Source: Nautiliaceae bacterium (GTDB taxonomy: Bacteria; Campylobacterota; Campylobacteria; Campylobacterales; Nautiliaceae). From it: 17,167 nt of DNA. Below are positions 14,923 through 17,167 of this stretch, in pieces; within the stretch, counting starts at the first letter, position 1; each line of letters begins with the position of its first letter. Under the pieces are notes generated by a model, which saw nothing but the letters and a program-made list of their open reading frames with translations, did not search any database and had not been told where the DNA came from. Position numbers and translations under genes: made by a program. The stretch lies in assembly GCA_027035735.1 (NCBI GenBank), contig JALVUH010000184.1:1-17167 (forward strand), written 5' to 3'.

Positions 14923-15048
14923 AAAGATTTATTTTAACTACTATGTTTTACTATTAAAATACTAACTATACTAAACAAAAGAGCAAATTTTTAATGTTCA
15001 AATAAAATATTTTTAAATGTTTTTATTTAGTGCTATTATTAATAATTA
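14923..15048 (+). other. AT-rich gap between rpsG and fusA
   Basis: No credible gene is seen. The stretch is very AT-rich and holds six ACTA tetranucleotides at 14937-14973, four of them (14940, 14950, 14961, 14970) spaced about 10 bases apart. A hairpin AAATAAAA/TTTTATTT lies around 15000-15029. These may be upstream control elements for the fusA promoter. Confidence 0.4.
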
Positions 15049-15077
15049 TTGGTATATTTTTAAAATTATGTTAAAAT
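15049..15077 (+). promoter_or_regulatory. Promoter of fusA
   Basis: TTGGTA (15049-15054) and TAAAAT (15072-15077) are 17 bases apart, with TG at 15069-15070 giving an extended -10 element. Start would be near 15084. The sequence TGTTAAAATTCC matches TGTTATAATTCC of the rpsL promoter at eleven of twelve bases. Confidence 0.65.
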
Positions 15078-15104
15078 TCCACAAAAATTACAAAAAGGAT
15101 AAGT

Positions 15105-17167
15105 ATGCCAAGAAAAACGCCTATTGAGAAGGTAAGAAATATCGGTATTGCGGCACATATTGACGCGGGTAAAACAACTACAACTGAGAGAATTTTATAT
15201 TATACTGGTGTTAGTCATAAAATTGGTGAGGTGCACGAAGGTGCAGCTACAATGGACTGGATGGAACAAGAAAAAGAAAGAGGTATTACAATTACATCAG
15301 CTGCAACTACATGTTTTTGGAAAGATCATCAAATTAATATTATTGATACTCCAGGGCACGTTGACTTTACAATTGAAGTTGAAAGAAGTATGAGAGTATT
15401 AGACGGTGCTATTGCGGTATTTTGTGCTGTTGGTGGAGTTCAACCACAAAGTGAAACTGTTTGGAGACAAGCAAATAAATATCATGTTCCAAGAATTGCA
15501 TTTGTAAATAAAATGGATAGAATTGGTGCAGACTTTTATAATGTTGAAAAACAAATTAGAGAAAGATTAAAAGCAAATCCAGTTCCAATTCAAATTCCAA
15601 TCGGTGCAGAAGATAACTTCAAAGGTGTTGTAGATTTAGTTAGAATGAAAGCTCTTGTATGGGAAGATGAAGCAGCCCTTGGAAGTAAATATGAAATTGT
15701 AGATATTCCAGCTGAACTTCAAGAAAAAGCGGAAGAATATAGAGAAAAATTAATTGAAGCTGTTGCTGAAACAGATGAAGAATTGATGGAAAAATACTTT
15801 GCAGGTGAAGAGTTAACTGAAGATGAAATTAAAAAAGCAATTAGAAAAGCTACAATTAATCTTGAAATTGTTCCAATGCTTTGTGGTACTGCATTTAAAA
15901 ATAAAGGTGTACAACCATTACTTGATGCAGTAATTGATTACTTGCCAGCTCCGACAGAAGTTACATGGATTAAAGGAATTGATCCAAAAACTGGTGAAGA
16001 AATTAGTGTAAATCCAGGTGATGATCAACCTTTCAGTGGACTTGCATTTAAAATTATGACTGACCCATTCGTTGGTAAACTTACATTTACAAGATTTTAT
16101 TCAGGTGTTATTAAAGCAGGAAGTTATGTATTAAATTCAACTAAAAATAAAAAAGAAAGAGTTGGTAGACTTCTTAGAATGCATGCAAATAAAAGAGAAG
16201 AAGTTCAAGAATTCTATAGTGGTGAAATTGGAGCAATTGTTGGGCTTAAACATACATTAACTGGTGATACTTTATGTGATGAATCTAGACCAGTTATTTT
16301 AGAAAAAATGGAATTCCCAGAACCAGTTATATCTGTAGCAGTTGAGCCAAAAACAAAAGCAGACCAAGAAAAAATGGCACTTGCTCTTCAAAAACTTGCA
16401 GAAGAAGATCCAAGTTTTAGAGTAACAACTGATGAAGAAAGTGGACAAACTATTATTTCTGGTATGGGTGAATTGCACCTTGAAATTATTGTAGATAGAT
16501 TAAAAAGAGAATTCAAAGTTGAATGTAATACAGGAAAACCTCAAGTTGCATATAGAGAAACATTCAAAAATACAGTTGAACAAGAATATAAATATGCGAA
16601 ACAATCAGGTGGTAGAGGTCAATACGGACATGTATTTTTAAGACTTATTCCTCAAGAACCTGGAAAAGGTTATGAATTTGTTGATTTAATTAAAGGTGGG
16701 GTAATTCCAAGAGAATATATTCCAGCAGTTGATAAAGGTATTCAAGAAGCGGCTCAAGCAGGAGTTTTAGCAGGATTCCCAGTAGTTGATTTTAAAGCTG
16801 AGCTTTATGATGGAAGTTACCATGAAGTTGACTCAAGTGAAATGGCATTTAAATTAGCTGGTTCTATGGCATTTAAAGAAGGTATGAAAAAAGCAAATCC
16901 AGTGATTCTTGAACCAATTATGAAAGTTGAAATTGAAGTTCCAGAAGAGTATATGGGAGATGTAATTGGTGATATCAATAGAAGAAGAGGTCAAGTTAAC
17001 TCTATGGAAGATCAACACGGAGTTAAAAAAATTACAGCATTTGTTCCTCTTGCAGAAATGTTTGGATATTCAACTGACCTTAGAAGTATGACACAAGGTA
17101 GAGGAACTTATTCAATGGTATTTGATCATTATGAAGAAGTACCAAGCAATATTGCTGAAGAAATAAT
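15105..17167 (+). CDS. fusA: Elongation factor G, 3' end outside window
   Basis: EF-G is the GTPase that drives translocation of mRNA and tRNA. 687 codons are present without a stop, and the sequence ends in AEEII, so only a few residues are missing at the window edge. The start MPRKTPIEKVRNIGI follows AAAGGATAAGT. G1 AHIDAGKT lies at residues 17-24, RGITI follows near 60, DTPGH at 81-85 and NKMD at 135-138. The rest matches the five-domain canonical EF-G, including YGHVFLRL-like and RRRGQVNSMEDQHG segments of domains IV-V. It is separated from rpsG by 229 bases with a terminator and its own promoter. Confidence 0.97.
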   Translation, partial: MPRKTPIEKVRNIGIAAHIDAGKTTTTERILYYTGVSHKIGEVHEGAATMDWMEQEKERGITITSAATTCFWKDHQINIIDTPGHVDFTIEVERSMRVLDGAIAVFCAVGGVQPQSETVWRQANKYHVPRIAFVNKMDRIGADFYNVEKQIRERLKANPVPIQIPIGAEDNFKGVVDLVRMKALVWEDEAALGSKYEIVDIPAELQEKAEEYREKLIEAVAETDEELMEKYFAGEELTEDEIKKAIRKATINLEIVPMLCGTAFKNKGVQPLLDAVIDYLPAPTEVTWIKGIDPKTGEEISVNPGDDQPFSGLAFKIMTDPFVGKLTFTRFYSGVIKAGSYVLNSTKNKKERVGRLLRMHANKREEVQEFYSGEIGAIVGLKHTLTGDTLCDESRPVILEKMEFPEPVISVAVEPKTKADQEKMALALQKLAEEDPSFRVTTDEESGQTIISGMGELHLEIIVDRLKREFKVECNTGKPQVAYRETFKNTVEQEYKYAKQSGGRGQYGHVFLRLIPQEPGKGYEFVDLIKGGVIPREYIPAVDKGIQEAAQAGVLAGFPVVDFKAELYDGSYHEVDSSEMAFKLAGSMAFKEGMKKANPVILEPIMKVEIEVPEEYMGDVIGDINRRRGQVNSMEDQHGVKKITAFVPLAEMFGYSTDLRSMTQGRGTYSMVFDHYEEVPSNIAEEI

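Noticed and set aside
15148..15393. 81-residue forward frame near the start of fusA
   Set aside because: It lies in another frame inside EF-G, whose GTPase motifs are clear from 15105 on.
1..17167. Mobile elements, CRISPR arrays or a defence system
   Set aside because: No transposase, integrase, regular spaced repeats or unexplained genes were seen; every long reading frame is a housekeeping gene or its shadow.

Overview
The window is a low-GC, very AT-rich stretch carrying the conserved tRNA-tuf / secE-nusG-rplKAJL-rpoBC / rpsL-rpsG-fusA block of a bacterial chromosome. All genes are on the + strand. Three things point to the Campylobacterota (former Epsilonproteobacteria): rpoC overlaps rpoB (the two genes are fused in Helicobacter and Wolinella), the proteins resemble that group, and Arg is encoded almost only by AGA. 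The tRNA stems are very GC-rich against an AT-rich background, which suits a thermophilic member such as the Nautiliales (Nautilia, Caminibacter, Lebetimonas). This placement is an inference from sequence character, not a database result.

Layout. (1) Positions 1-507: a perfect-consensus sigma-70 promoter, then tRNA-Thr(UGU), tRNA-Tyr(GUA), tRNA-Gly(UCC), a 113-base spacer with two hairpins, and tRNA-Thr(GGU). (2) 570-1952: tuf (EF-Tu), a terminator-like hairpin, and rpmG (L33). (3) 1953-2159: a perfect 12-bp inverted repeat, a second identical tRNA-Gly(UCC), and tRNA-Trp(CCA) one base later. (4) 2189-5060: secE, nusG, rplK, rplA, an L10-type autoregulatory leader, rplJ and rplL. (5) 5146-13774: rpoB and rpoC, overlapping by 14 bases. 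(6) 13775-17167: a strong promoter, rpsL, a structured 150-base leader, rpsG, a terminator, a separate fusA promoter, and fusA cut by the window edge a few codons before its expected end.

The genes supply one job: making ribosomes, elongation factors, charged-tRNA capacity and RNA polymerase in balance. SecE and NusG link translation and transcription to secretion and elongation control. Regulation appears to be layered on RNA structure: leaky terminators between tuf/rpmG, rplL/rpoB and rpoC/rpsL, the L10 leader before rplJ, and a long hairpin before rpsG that could be an S7 operator.

I found no mobile element, CRISPR array, defence system or unknown protein. The window is core housekeeping DNA. 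The points worth a second look are structural: the duplicated tRNA-Gly with its flanking hairpin, the hairpins around the tRNA genes, the rpoB/rpoC overlap, an enlarged repeat insertion in the RpoC trigger loop, and the rpsL-rpsG leader.
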